The position numbers and the translations under genes are program-made. Below, in pieces: positions 35,330-48,200 of a stretch of DNA of 64,000 nt. The notes beneath the pieces are model-generated. The model saw only the letters and a program-made list of their open reading frames with translations. It had not been told where the DNA came from and made no database searches. The DNA comes from Epiperipatus broadwayi. Its lineage: Eukaryota > Onychophora > Udeonychophora > Euonychophora > Peripatidae. Each line of letters starts with the position of its first letter. Within the stretch, counting starts at the first letter, position 1. The stretch lies in contig JAQFVV010000013.1 of NCBI GenBank assembly GCA_028023455.1, forward strand, positions 15,760,258 through 15,824,257, in the 5' to 3' direction.

Positions 35330-37744
35330 ATCGGAAATTTGAAAGATAATCGCTCCATAAAAAACAAAACAAAACGATAACAATACTATAAAGCAAATTT
35401 TCTAAAACTTCATGCACTTCACCAAGGGTAGTCAGCATTTAACAGTCCATAAATAAGCCAACATTTTCATGCATAAATTTAATTGTCATAAAATTTTTGC
35501 GCCATTATTCAATTTTCATATATGTTAATATGAATAAATAATATTTAGTATTTTTTTCATAACAATGCAGTATACATAAAATTTAAACATTTGAATATAT
35601 TTTCCTCTCTCCAGACTTAATATTTAGAGTTAAATTTGTTAATGAAATTAGAACATTTTAAAAAACTCACTCATGAACTCAATTTGATTTTATCAAGTTC
35701 ATGTATAAAAATAAGTTTATTAAAAAACAAAACTGTGAGGTTTACAAAGAATGAACAAAGTATAACCAACATAAAAACACTAATCACAAAAATTAAAGAA
35801 TTATTATGATCTCTCAGATACCTTATGATTAAGATAAATATCAAATATGTATTTACAGAATGATTGTAAAATAAAATACTTTTTCTTTTTAAATTTGACT
35901 CAGTAAATATGAATTTTTGTTTAATGACAGTATTATGTTACAAAATATTGCTGATTTTATAATTAAAGGTCTAACCGGTTCCATAATGCACCATATTTTA
36001 CGTATGTACTACAAGGTTGGCCATCACTGTCTTAAATCATCATTAAAAGCTACAGTACTTGAGTATATTGGAAAGTTTAGTCAACTTTTTCATATAGAGT
36101 ACATGTTATATTAAATGATTTGTGTAATGACTCTTTTAAGGATTCTTATTGGAAATACTGCATAAAAATATTTCATTATATTTAGATTTTTAATGCAATA
36201 CTTGTCTGGGATAATTTAACATTTTTGTGACATGACTCAATAAATCATTTTCTGCACAAACCTTTATAATTTAATAAACTTTTATCCCAATATTATCTTG
36301 GCCATTTATACTAATCAGATAAGTACTATTCATTATCGAGATTTTTGCTTTCCGTACCCACACATGGTATACTCAGCTGTAAGAAAACCATTTTTATAAA
36401 TTGGTAAACAAGATTGGATCCAATTGTTTATATTTAGTAGATCTGAATAATATATAATAGTGAGATTAGTCTTTTAATTAACATAAATATATTTTCATTC
36501 TCATTTAATTCTGAAATTTATTACAATTGGATTAATATTTATAAAAGATTTTCCTAAAAGTTGCAGTAATTAATAAAATAATAAGACTATTACATTTTCT
36601 AATGCCATGTTTAATGAATGACATTTGTTAGAATTTTATTGAGCCTACAGATGATGGAAACAAATTTGAGCACAATAATTAGATTATCAAATGGCTGAAT
36701 ATTATTGAGAAGACTTCAGGACATGAGCTTTATTTCTGCAATGAATAGAGAAAAAGACACTACTACTGTTGCTTCACTTTAGACTGTCTAATAATATTTC
36801 CTCTCAAGATATTTTATATTGTTTATCAAATAATGTGATCCAACAAACAATGTGATTTTGTCAGCAATTATCTGTAAATAAGTAATCAAGAGTTATAATA
36901 TTCACATATAGTAGCAAACTATAGAATATGCATAAAATGTAAGTAAGACATTATGGGATTAAAAAAAATGGAACTGATTATAATTTCTATAAGCGCATAA
37001 TTATTGATATTTATCTATGAATATTATATGTGTGCATGTTAACTATAAAGAATATCACATTTAACAGTAATGTGTTTCAATTTTCACACATTAAAATAAA
37101 TGAAATTTCTTGATATAAATAGAATAAGTGTGTTGGGACAGATGAAGATAGTTCCTCTGAAACAAGTCTTAACATAGTTCAAAAATCAAAAGTTGATTAT
37201 TATATTCTTTTTATAGAAGTTATATGTCTCAAAATAAAAGAAAAACATAAGATTCAATAGATGTAAATGAAATTCTTCATATATCTTATGAGATAATATA
37301 CACATAGTTATATATTTTGCTAATTCAATCTGTGTTAGCAAAAAGACTTTCGTTTTAACTTTAATAAAAGTGAATTTACTTAAGTGTACAAATGTCTTTT
37401 AATAAAAAATAATGACATCATTATTTGTTTGATAAGACAAGTGAGAAAAGTAAAAAAAAAACAATAAAAGTATTAAAATTAACATTTTATTCTTAATTAT
37501 GTAAAGAATACAATATATAAATAAAATAGAATAATGAAAGCAATGTGAAATCTTAGGCTTTTGACAGTTACATAGGAAATATAACTTGTACAATCTATGC
37601 ATTCTCTTTGAAAATAATTATGTTTAAGTTACAACATACTGCTTGTGTTAAAGATTCTCTGTAGGTTTTCTTTATTCTAACTAACAAGTTCTCTATTATA
37701 ATAAATTACAAATATTTGTATTCTAGCTAATTTTGCATAAAGGT
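35330..37744. other. AT-rich stretch with no recognisable gene
   Basis: No family motif in six frames; the 65-codon frame at 35917-36114 is not recognised. No long repeat seen. Confidence 0.5.
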
Positions 37745-38115
37745 TGTGATGATGGTATATTAGATGTGATAATATGTTGGGCTATTTCTATTATTAAATA
37801 TTGAATGTCTAGAAAATTGCAAACTTTTCAAATACAAACAACTTGTTACAAACAGACAACACAGATTAGTAATTACATAATGTTTTGAAGTGTTATTCTC
37901 CATCCTTTTTCAAGTGCCACTAGTCATGGTAAGGAGGGTGAAGAATAATACTACTCAAAACATTGTGAAATTACTAATCTGTATTGTCTATTTATTTGTT
38001 ACTACTAAGTTATTTGTATTTAAAAAATTTAAAATAGAGCTTAAATTTTTCTAGACATTCAACATTTAATGATAGATGATGGAAATAATCTATCATATCA
38101 CATCTAACTAACTTT
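37745..38115. repeat. Foldback repeat, arms about 175 bp
   Basis: Left arm 37745-37925 and right arm 37935-38115 are imperfect complements. Paired blocks include ttagatgtgataata with its partner tatcatatcacatctaa, tattgaatgtctagaaaa with ttttctagacattcaa, and attagtaattacataatgttttga with tcaaaacattgtgaaattactaat. Near the centre each arm carries a hairpin-like stretch ending in cAAAACATT. This has a loose likeness to the GAAAC modules of the other foldbacks, but the core is not conserved. Confidence 0.75.
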
Positions 38116-38997
38116 CTCTGTAAAAAGAGCAGGTTCAGATTAAGTTAAATGGCACTTGAAGAGTGTTACATTATTCCCATTCAGTTATACTGGTAGAAAA
38201 ACAAACAACTCGTATATATTTAACACTATATGTTCTTGTAAAATTTATCAACTAAACTTGCTTCATTTTTTGTAAAGTTTTCTTGCTCTCAGGGTTTATC
38301 ATTACTCAACTTGTTTGCAAAAATCAAAAAGGTAACAAGATTTTCAAAAGGTACAGGATTTACTATTCAAGGAAAACCTTCTTTGTCTTGAACTTTTTTA
38401 CATTTTTATTTAGACTTTTTCACCTTAAAATCTGCTTTTTATGCAAGATGACTAGTCTCTTCTTTTAAATCAAAAAAGAGCTGATTGTTTGTCTAGTAAA
38501 TAATTTTTCTTTCTATTGTTTTAATTATAGTTATTTAATACTTTTTATCATAATTAAGAATTTATTTATTAATTTAAAGAAATTCCTTAATAAATTTGGG
38601 AAATTTATCATGAAAGCAAATAATTCTTAACAGATGTAATTAAAAATTTTGTACAGATCTTTTAAATTAAAATTTTCCATTTTGTTGAATTTTAATTTAA
38701 GTTTTATTCTACAATGGCTTAATTACTATTAATAAAATAAAAATTCATATAACATTACAATACTAGCCAAAAAAAAACAACAACTAAACTTTATTAAAAT
38801 TCTTCACAACCATGGTTTCATCTATTAACAAATAGACCATTGCAAACAAAGTATAACTAAAAATGCCACCTATATATCCCAAACAAATTAGCCTTCCCAT
38901 CATTCACTTCAAAACCCAACTTTCTTTAACATCAAAGGATTACGACTTTAGATTCAAAATATTTTACCAATGAAGTTTCTTTTACTTTTTTTTCAAT

Positions 38998-39219
38998 TCA
39001 TGAATATACAAAGTTGAGTTTTGATCTATTTTTAACTCTACTCCTATGAACTTCAACTCTTTCATTAAGACTTACTTTACTCTGATCTATATGACAACTG
39101 CAAGGAATCTTATAAACTACTCCAGGAATAAAAATAGTTTTTTCATTGAAAGTGGTTTGGAAAAAAGGCCTAAATTTAAATTCATTACTAAATGGTTCAA
39201 AACAGTCAACTGATTGCAA
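38998..39219 (-). pseudogene. GIY-YIG endonuclease fragment of a Penelope-like element (minus copy)
   Basis: 73 codons. Residues 33-73 read GVVYKIPCSCHIDQSKVSLNE, then RVEVHRSRVKNRSKLNFVYS. In PLE endonucleases this is the GVYKIPC-x-C...YIGQTKRSL-x-x-R-x-x-x-H block; the C-x-C pair and the R and H are present, while the N-K-I-Y-I-G part is deleted between C and D-Q-S-K. The frame stops at 38998, where the plus copy continues HELNTGHKFS. In active relatives this domain nicks DNA for insertion. It is a partial, defective copy. Confidence 0.75.
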
Positions 39220-39505
39220 ATCTATTCCTGGGGTAGTTTATAAGATACTTTGCTATTGTAATAAAATTTATATAGGTTAGAGCACATTGTTTTAATGAAA
39301 GAGTTAAAGTTTATAAGTAATTAAAAATAGATATCAAAACACAGCTTTGTATATTCATGAACTGAATACAGGTCATAAATTTTCTTTGACAATGTAGAGA
39401 TTATCTTTTATGAATTGAAGAGTAAAAGAAACTTGATTGATAAAATATTTTGAATCTGAGGCCATCAATCTCATGAAGATATCCTTTGATTTGAAAGAAA
39501 ATTGG
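39220..39505 (+). pseudogene. GIY-YIG endonuclease fragment of a Penelope-like element (plus copy)
   Basis: The plus-strand translation reads GVVYKILCYCNKIYIG and then a stop, with later pieces HELNTGHKFS and ILNL.PSIS in other frames. Here the C-N-K-I-Y-I-G core that the minus copy has lost is kept, while the rest is broken by stops and frameshifts. Each copy shows what the other lacks, which confirms the family. Confidence 0.7.
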
Positions 39506-39545
39506 TTTTGAAGTGAATAATATATATGTGGTACATTTAGTTGTA

Positions 39546-39593
39546 CTTCACTTGAAGAAGTCTATTTGTTAATAGATAAAACCAGTTGTGAAG
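39546..39593 (+). ncRNA. Hammerhead-like module in the tail of a Penelope-like element
   Basis: Order: CTTCAC (39546-39551), TTGAAGA (39552-39558), AG, TCTATT, loop TGTT, AATAGA (39571-39576), TAAAA, CCAGTT, GTGAAG (39588-39593). Stem I (CTTCAC/GTGAAG) and stem II (TCTATT/AATAGA) are both perfect 6-bp helices. The core differs from a hammerhead by T for C at the first core position and by AAAA for GAAA. The inverted copy at 38802-38845 keeps GAAAC and the palindrome ACCATGGT but has lost the 5' stem I strand. Catalysis is unlikely in either copy as it stands. Confidence 0.5.
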
Positions 39594-39665
39594 AATTTTA
39601 GTAAACTTTAGTTTTTTTGGCAAGTATTGTAATGTTATATGATTTTTTATTTTATTATTAGTATA

Positions 39666-42600
39666 ACATTAGGCAGCATTTAATTAATAACCAAATACAC
39701 TGATATCTCTATAAAGTATAATTTTATTAGTTTATCACAATTCTTTATTTGCTAATAACTTACTCAAGTTAGATGTATATTAGTCACTCAAGCAAAAATC
39801 CATGAATTGATTTTGTCACTAAATATAAGTTGAAGCAATGTTAAACTTCAAAACACCATCTACTTCAATTTTCATTTTATTCTAGTGTTTTGGGAAAATA
39901 CTTATTTCAACTATTTTTGAAAACAATAGACTCATCTAGCAACAACTTTCTTAAATATCACCAATAACATCCATTTGACATCAAACTTTTAATCTACAAC
40001 CTAACACTAATATAGCCTATTTACATGGGTTCATAAATGCAACAGAAATGTATAGCATTCATTTCCTCCCAAACAAACCTTGCACACATAAATAAGCATC
40101 TAAATAAATAATTAGAAGTAGTGTTTAAAGTGAGCAATGTTAACTCTTCAAGGCACTGTCGATCACAAATTGAAACAGTCTTTAGAGGATGTGATTTGAG
40201 TAAACATCTTTTAATTGATATCAGCTGCCTTATTTAAATAACAATTAACATATTAATGAGCCATTGCAAATAGTGTTGTAAATTCAAACTTTATCATCAA
40301 ATGTGGCAATATATATAGAATGAAAACTTATAGATGGTGATTTAAATATTTAATATTGCTTTAATTTATTTCATATTAAAACTGTCTCTCTAATTGCCCT
40401 GTGTGATTTAATGTAGTGATTACAGTGGCAGACTCTGGAACTTAAGTTCAATAGTTCTTGGCCTAACTTTGTCTCTTCCACCATACAAACTTCTTATGAA
40501 CTCCCAAGCAGCAAAGCCATTTTATTTATTTATTTAATGATACCAATTTTTTAATTTCTATCTATAATATGTGTAAAAAAGTTTTTAATAGCCCCATAAC
40601 TTGAATAGTGGAGAAAGCATTAATCATCAGGTTGGATCAAAGATCAGATGATGAAAGTTTAAAATTTTGATTCCTTAAATTATTCTTCAGATAAAAATAG
40701 CTTCAATACTATTCAGTAGTTGAATGGTTTGCTGCATTGGCAATAGACAGGCTAGATAAAAAACAAATCTGTATGTCTCCTCTTAATCTTAGGTTTAGAG
40801 CTGACATAGACAACTATTTTTGAATATTGTTAATCATAAATGAAGCTACAAAATTTTCAAGTATATCAACTATTCAGTACTGTCTTTTTTTTTTATCATT
40901 ATTTTTTCCTTTACCATAGTTTAATATATAATTTTTGTCTTAGATTTTGACATACTGTGTCCTCAGTATTCACATAAATACTTTAACAAAAACAAATGAT
41001 AATATCAAAAAACCAACAAAACAATATAGATAAAAAATTATATCTATATAAATAAATTGGCTTAATTTATAACCTATAAGACATTTTAAGTTGTTCTGAA
41101 ATGCTACATTACACACACAGCATTTCTAATTTAGAGAAATGATAAAATTCTAGAATATTTTCAAAATTCTTCCCACATTGCATTACCTAAATAAAGTGAG
41201 GTAAACTTAATGAGTCTGATGCATAAAGATGATTTCTTTCAGCAAATTCAAGCAACAGATTATGGGCATTGCAAAAAAAAAACAAAAACAAAACAAAAAC
41301 AATTAAGAAAGAAAATAATTAGATAAAGAAAGCAGGCATCTAAATAGATTTTAATAGAACATACTGATGATGCTATAAAGACATAAAATAAAATTAAGTC
41401 TAAAGAATGTTTAGTTATATTTAAATATATTTCCATTGATTTTAATTTCTTTTTTCATAGTTCTTTTTACAATGTTCTTAACCATGAGGACTGCATGGAT
41501 ATAAACACACACATAAATAATGTTATTGTATAAGTTTAATTTGTATGTCTATGTGATACAGTTGCACATTCATCTAGATTCCAATTTTTTATATTAAGAT
41601 AAAACGGAAAAATTCAATTTTTTTTTTGTAGATGCAATTATAACTTATTAAAATTAGTAGTGAAGTTATACATATCAATGAATGAAAAATAATTATAGAT
41701 GTTGGAAAAGATGTGATCAATTATAAAAAAAATGCTTGTGCACCTTGCAAAAAATAAATGCTATGGATCAGGAAAAATAAAAAACAAAAGCATAAAGAAC
41801 TAAAAGAAACTAAGCAGAATGGATAAAAAGAAGCAGCAAATGAAATCTAAAATATACTAATGAACATGACTCGTTTCAGAGAATTAAAAAAAAAAAGAAA
41901 CAGAGTCATGAAGATTTAATAGAAAGTAAACACAAGGCAAGCAAAAAGCAAATAAAATTTAAGAGACAAAGATAATAAATCAATTTGGAGATTTAAATGA
42001 ACAAATTCAAATCCAGTATATTACAATAGAGAAATGCAAAAAAACAACAACAACAACAATAGGTTCTAGATGATCAAGGTTCTAAATGATCAATTGGTTA
42101 AAGAAAAAGTAATAGAAATACAGAACAAACCAAATGATATAGAGATGGAATCAGAAAAATATACCAAAAACATTTAAAGAAATACAATATTATTAAACAA
42201 ATTCAAATATAAAAAAAAAGAATTATTAGAAAATTAAAAACGGATAAGAGGCAGAGGAAAAAGTGAAAAGTGGAGTACAGGATGAATGAAATGAAAAAAA
42301 GAAAACAATAGTTCATGACTTAAGGAGAAAATTCTTCTATTTTAAATATTAAAAGATGAAAGAATAACCAAAAAGAATTTATAATTTACATGCAATCATT
42401 TATGGAAAATAAGAGAGTATATAAGGCAATTGGGAAATCAGTGGAGAATTGATAAATTTATATGGAGCATAAAATTTGAAGAGAAATAAGAGAAGAAAAC
42501 CATGCAAAAACAGTAATTGAAAAACTATAGATTATATGATTGCAATAAATTGTCCAAATATGCAAGTAAATATTCACTCATCACTATCTCTTGAAATATT

Positions 42601-43205
42601 CAAACAAATATATTATTTTACCAGAAATAGAGTGTATATATTGTGAAGCCTTAAACTGTTTACAAAGGAACAGGGTGATGGAAATTTATAGTAAATTATG
42701 TTAATAATAGATATATGTAAATCAAGGATAGTTATGTATATAAATATATATACAAAAAAAATAGGTATAAGATGGTTGCCTAATGCCAGCAATAAATAAA
42801 TTATATGATTTTAAACAGAGTATATGCAGGAAGAAAAAATAAAAATAATTGGATAAAAAGAATAGATCAAAATACATTTTAATAACACATATAGACAATT
42901 ATGACAGTCCAAGAAATAGCAAATAATATAGAATTTAAATCCAGTTATTTATCAATATACATATTATTTAAATAACACTTAAAAGTAATTTATAATTTTA
43001 ATATTGTAAAAAATAATTCTGTGAAATATTTTAATAAAATCACATACCCAAGTGAGAGATGAGGTTGGTTGATATGTGTGAACATATATGGAAATAAAAT
43101 ATTTGTCAAACTTAAATATACATGTGAGGCATTTTTCTATGTATATTCAAAGTTATTCTGTATACAATTGAAATAATATATTTTATAATATAGTTTTGAT
43201 CAAAA
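39666..43205. other. AT-rich stretch with no recognisable gene
   Basis: A-rich run with caaaa repeats at about 41272-41305 and (CAA)n at about 42043-42058. Plus-strand sequence from 41.7 to 42.5 kb is very purine-rich but its frames are broken everywhere and match no family I know. Confidence 0.45.
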
Positions 43206-43309
43206 TAAATAGTATATTATATACACCTTAATTAACACTTTATAATACAATTTTAACATATGATTTATTTCTTCTTAAAGTGTTAATTAAGGAGTATATG
43301 GTATATTAC
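43206..43309. repeat. Small inverted repeat, about 100 bp
   Basis: Left arm (43211-43242) carries atatacaccttaattaacac and right arm (43273-43308) carries gtgttaattaaggagtatat. Arms of about 33 bp with few mismatches around a spacer of about 30 bp. Could be a miniature inverted-repeat element; no flanking duplication was recognised. Confidence 0.6.
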
Positions 43310-43884
43310 ATATATATAATTAATCAATGCAAATAAGAAGTGGAAAGAAATTTTAATACTTCAAAATAAATAATATATGTTCAAAATAAATGTTTATTTG
43401 AATATCTACATGGTGAAAAAAAAATGGAAATACAAATGGGGTTAAAGATTTTGTTATATTTCAGAGTTGCAAACTTAATTCTGGATGTAACAAATTTTCT
43501 TTCAAAGAGTTAAAAAATATTATAATTGGATATAAATCCAATTAAAATTAAGATGAACTGATGGCTATCAGCTCAGCTATGGCTTATCATCACAGAGTCT
43601 ATCCCGAAACTGTTTGAGGTACAAATATATGACAATTTTATGAAAAACAGTTCTAGTTCTTATTTCATCGAAAAGAAAAAAAATGATGCCTGACAGTTTC
43701 AATTTATGGAATTGTTTTCCATTATTATTGAAATTATTCTACATTATATTCAATCTATGGAATACTATAAAATTAAGTTTTTCTACCAACTTCCAGTTTA
43801 AAATCTATAACTACTCTGAAGAAAAATATCAATCGCCTGAGCATCAGTAAGAGACAGGAACTTAAATAAAAATTCACATTTTTT

Positions 43885-44602
43885 CAATTTTATTTTACAA
43901 TCATTTATATAGTAATAAACTATATAAAGTAACCATCATTTCTTATATCCGCTGTTAAACATTAGTGTTTAATCTGCAAGGATACTCTGGCTCCAACCAC
44001 AATATGGAGACTTTAAGGAAATAAGAACAGCCATCTTATTTCCAAACTCAAATGTAATTATATTAGCCAATCTTAAGTGTCTAGCAGTGAGAGCATGAGT
44101 TTATAAATCATTCACTTTAAATCCATTTCTTATTTTTAATACTCTTATTAGCACTTCTGAAATTTTAAATTTATTTTGTACCAATATTAAATGATGTTAA
44201 ATTAGGTAATACTTGATCAATTTTACACATTGATTAAATATTACATAATTTAACATCGTTTAATATTGGTACAAAGTAAATTTAAAATTTCAGAAGTGCT
44301 AATAGGAGTATTAAAAATAAGAAATGGATTTAAAGTGAATGATTTATAAATTCATGCTCTCACTTTTAGAGGTTTAATATTATCTAATATAATTACATTT
44401 GAGTTTGCGAATAAGACAGTCACTCTTATTTCCTTAAAGTCTCTATCTTGTGGCTGGAGTGAGAGTATTCATGCAAATTGGACACCAATATTTAACAGCG
44501 CTTGTAAGGAAAGGATGATTACTTTCTATTGTTTATTACAATATAAAACATAGCACTTGCAAAATTGATCAAATATTACAAATCATTTATATAAAAAAAT
44601 GT
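43885..44602. repeat. Near-perfect long foldback, arms about 340 bp
   Basis: Left arm to about 44221, right arm from about 44227, leaving only a few bases between them. Matching blocks include aagtgctaatag/ctattagcactt, ttaaaatttcagaag, aatggatttaaagtgaatga, gactttaaggaaataag and, at the outer ends, caatcatttatata with its partner. Identity is high near the centre and lower at the ends. No coding capacity. A transcript across it would form a very long hairpin. Confidence 0.85.
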
Positions 44603-45214
44603 ATATTATAATAATACATTTTACTTTCCCAATTCCATGACAGTAGAACATAATCAATGATTTTTAAATTCAAAGATCAAAAAATAACTTTTTTTCTTTG
44701 GTTATTACTTATAAAAATTTACTATATATAAATATTTTATGTAAATATCATATTTCTCCAGAAGTAAAATTTATTATTTAAAGTACATTGAAATTTTTTA
44801 GTCAAAAATAATTTCATTAATTTTTTTTTTTTTAAAATATGGAAATAAATATTTAGTATTAAAATTGCCTAATAGCAATTATCTAAATTTATTAAGAATT
44901 GCTTCTTTATAATATGAAAGTTACTAAAAAAAAAAAGATAATGATTAAAATATTGCTATGATTTCCATATACAGTGATATAAAGATTTACTAAATAATTT
45001 ATATATAAAATGCATATGGAAGTTAATGAATGATTTATTTAAAATATATATGTGTTGGTGTATCACAGAAAAGGCTTGTTTTGCTACTATGTATAATCAT
45101 CAAGTTACATCTATATTAGTTTTAAATATGGGTACAAGTTAGTTGATTAACAGAAATGTCAATTTTATACTGAACTGTTAATTTATACATGTAAAACAGT
45201 AGCAATTCTCTCAA
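44603..45214. other. AT-rich stretch with no recognisable gene
   Basis: No motif seen; T run at 44820-44834. Confidence 0.5.
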
Positions 45215-45285
45215 TCAATAGTGCAACCAGTGCAATGGATGCTAGAAAGTTTGTAAAGCAAAATCCCTATCTAGTGCTTTCATTC
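45215..45285 (-). mobile_element. Retrozyme-like repeat, small 3' fragment
   Basis: The stretch caatggatgctagaaag, then aaaatccctatctagtgc, matches the segment downstream of the module in the 52.8-kb copy (caatggatgccagaagg, then aaaatccctatccaatgc) and the 19.35-kb copy. The module itself is not recognisable beyond 45285. Confidence 0.5.
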
Positions 45286-48200
45286 GTGGTGAATTTATAC
45301 ACTTGTGTGTCTGAATATATTATCATCATATTCAAAGAAGCTCATCAAAATGATGAGTTGACAACATTGATACACACTTGAGTAAATTCTCAGTGATTGA
45401 TAAAAATATGCATAGAAGTAATTTGCTACTTTAATAAGAATTCAGAAAACAAATGACACCAAGATAACCTTCGTAAGAATGCATATTTCAATATATAAAA
45501 AGAAAAGCATATGGTATAATTAATTTAACTCTGGTTAGAATATATACTTTGTTTCTTAGTGATTTCCAATATGACACTAAAAAGTTAACATTATTAATAT
45601 ACTAATCCAAGAAAAGCCAAAAAAATTGTTTTGTTCATAAGACAAGTTATTAATCTAACACTGTATCTGCATTTAAATCAAATCTCCCAAAATTTAAGCT
45701 ATGTATATGAATATTATTGTTATATAAAGTCATGAAACACCAGAAATATTATTAAAAAGCATGGTTAATGAACGCACAAGTCAGTGTTAAGATAAGGTTA
45801 TCCTTTGAGTACTTGTGTAGATCACACAAACACTTGTCATATCTTTTATTAATATATTATATTAATGTAAAAGTATATATATTTATTTGTCAATCTGGAC
45901 CATTTTCTTTACATTTAATCAATAATAAATAACTTAGTCATATTTGAATATATTTTCATTGATTTCAATTTTCTCATATATAAGCTTCATTTATGTTGAA
46001 TGTACTAAATTATAACGATATGCACAAGAGTAGACACACACAACATTATAAACAATGTTTACATAATTTAGCTTACACAATGTTAACTAATACAGTTGGC
46101 ATACATGTAAACATCAATAATAATTACATTTTATAAGGATGATTGATTACATATTACAGTTCCATTGATATCGTGAATAATTTATGCTTTTCATTAGTTT
46201 AGAATATTTAAGCTAATATATGATTGATGTTAATTTCCCATCACTCTAGACATAATTTTATAGCAGTTATATTCCATTAAGTATCAATAAAAAAAGAATT
46301 AAAAATGAAATTAAAAGTAATAAATATTTATTTTGCTATATCTTATTTAGTTTTCTAAAAATTGACATTAGAAGCATTATTATATTATTCATTTTTGTTA
46401 TAAACAAATTTGTTTGGGTATTATTTAAAAAAAACCCTATATCATTTAAATATAGCTCAATTTTGAATATTAAAATTAATTATTATGTTAATAAGAGCTC
46501 ATACCCATCATAGACCTAGCCACATAAACTAATGTGCCTAATGAGATTGACTAATTGAGAAATCTATAGTGCTTTTACTTATTTATTATTGAAAGATAAC
46601 TGAAATCATTGAAAGAATAAGATATGGTCATTTAATTGCTGTTTTATATTTAAAATTATATAAAAGTTCTTACACTTAATAACAATTCACACAAATGTTC
46701 TATTAATTTGGATGAACAGGGAGGGGAATGATTTCCTTTAGTATTTCATTCTTATGACATTATTCTAGACTACATTGTAGTTTGGTCAGATTCATAATGA
46801 TGATGATCATGCATATCATCAAGCATTCCAAGAAATATTAATCTGCATAAACCTATCTTATGAGATTTGAATATAAAGACAAACTGCATATATAAAAAGA
46901 ATTGAACAAATCATTGTAGGTTTATCTACTCCCACTCAGAAATCCTCTGACATCATATATAATATCAATTATATACAAACGCATGTGAGCTATTGCAATA
47001 TATACATACATCACTGCTTTTAGTAACCACAAAAGATATTAATCTTTCCATATGCAGTAATTATAAAAGCATCCATTAACTGTTAATATTAAAAAAAAAG
47101 TTACAGATCAAATAGATCTTTCCACGTTAAACAGGATGTTCTTGGAATATTCTTTTATTCAATAAGTCAATGTATGTAAAGTACAACTGATTTCATGATC
47201 AGTTAGAAACAGAAATCTCAGTGAATTGTTTGAGTAGTTATGAGTTCAAAACATAATCATATATATTCATATTTTGGCTGCAAGTTTAGTATGCATTCAA
47301 TCAGTCATTCTGTTCAAACACATTTCCCAAGTAAAATAATAATATATAATCAAAATATTTATTTGTACAAATGTAATTACAAAAGAATAAAATAATCGAT
47401 AAGAAGTTAAAAAGTTACAAAATACAGTGACGGTATTTATTTATATAAATATAATCACAAAATAATAAATTTACCCATAGCATACATTTCTTATATCAGA
47501 CAAATAGATTGTGAATTACTATTTACTTATTTAATTCACTTTTTTATTTACTTCATTCAGTTTATTACTTTCAACTTGAAATTTTTTAATTTAAATCAAC
47601 ATATTGACATTTCTTAATGAGCTATTTTATCCTTTCAGTGGTCAATTTAATAAATGGATCCAATTCATCTGATGTGGTTATTATTTTGTAAATATAATTC
47701 ACAACTTGATAATTTGCTTGTCATAAGAAATGTATACTGTAGATAAATTTATTACATTTTTGGAATTATATTTGTACAAATGAACATATTCTCTAAATAG
47801 TAAAAATTTATTTCTTATTATTCTTTCATTTGAAAAATATGATAGAATACTACTAACGATAAAGCAGCATCATATTTTTTTAAATATATTACTGTCATAT
47901 TTCTGATAAACACATAAAAACCCATGAACTAGTCCATTATATTTAATAAATTATAAGTCTTTCCCTGATTAAGATTATCATGAACATTCAATATGTACAA
48001 AGTATATGCACACACACACACTATGTATTTATCTTCTAGCAATTTTCTGAAAAATGAATTTCAGAATTATGTTGTATGACAATAAAAACAAGGCAAGCCA
48101 TCTTGTTATACATAATAAATTCAGTTATCTAAAAATTAAATTTTGCTTTTCCAAATTATAAACAATAGCCGGGAATCTTCTAGTAAGTAATAAATCCAGA

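Larger units (their letters stand above)
38725..39665. mobile_element. Head-to-head pair of Penelope-like element 3' ends
   Basis: Two 5'-truncated copies meet at about 39218: one runs leftwards (minus, 39219 to about 38725), one rightwards (plus, 39220 to about 39665). Both begin at the same domain (...IPGVVYKI) and end at matching sequence (tattgtaatgttatatga, then ttttattttatta). The coding part is a GIY-YIG endonuclease, the C-terminal domain of Penelope-like retroelements. Both copies are broken. A 3' tail module related to the hammerhead-like repeats is found in each arm. Confidence 0.75.

Noticed and set aside
35192-35383. A 63-codon minus-strand protein
   Set aside because: It is the translation of the tRNA-derived SINE; the SINE explains its composition.
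41700-42500. A purine-rich stretch that could be lysine-rich coding sequence
   Set aside because: Frames are interrupted every few dozen codons and no motif of a known family is present.
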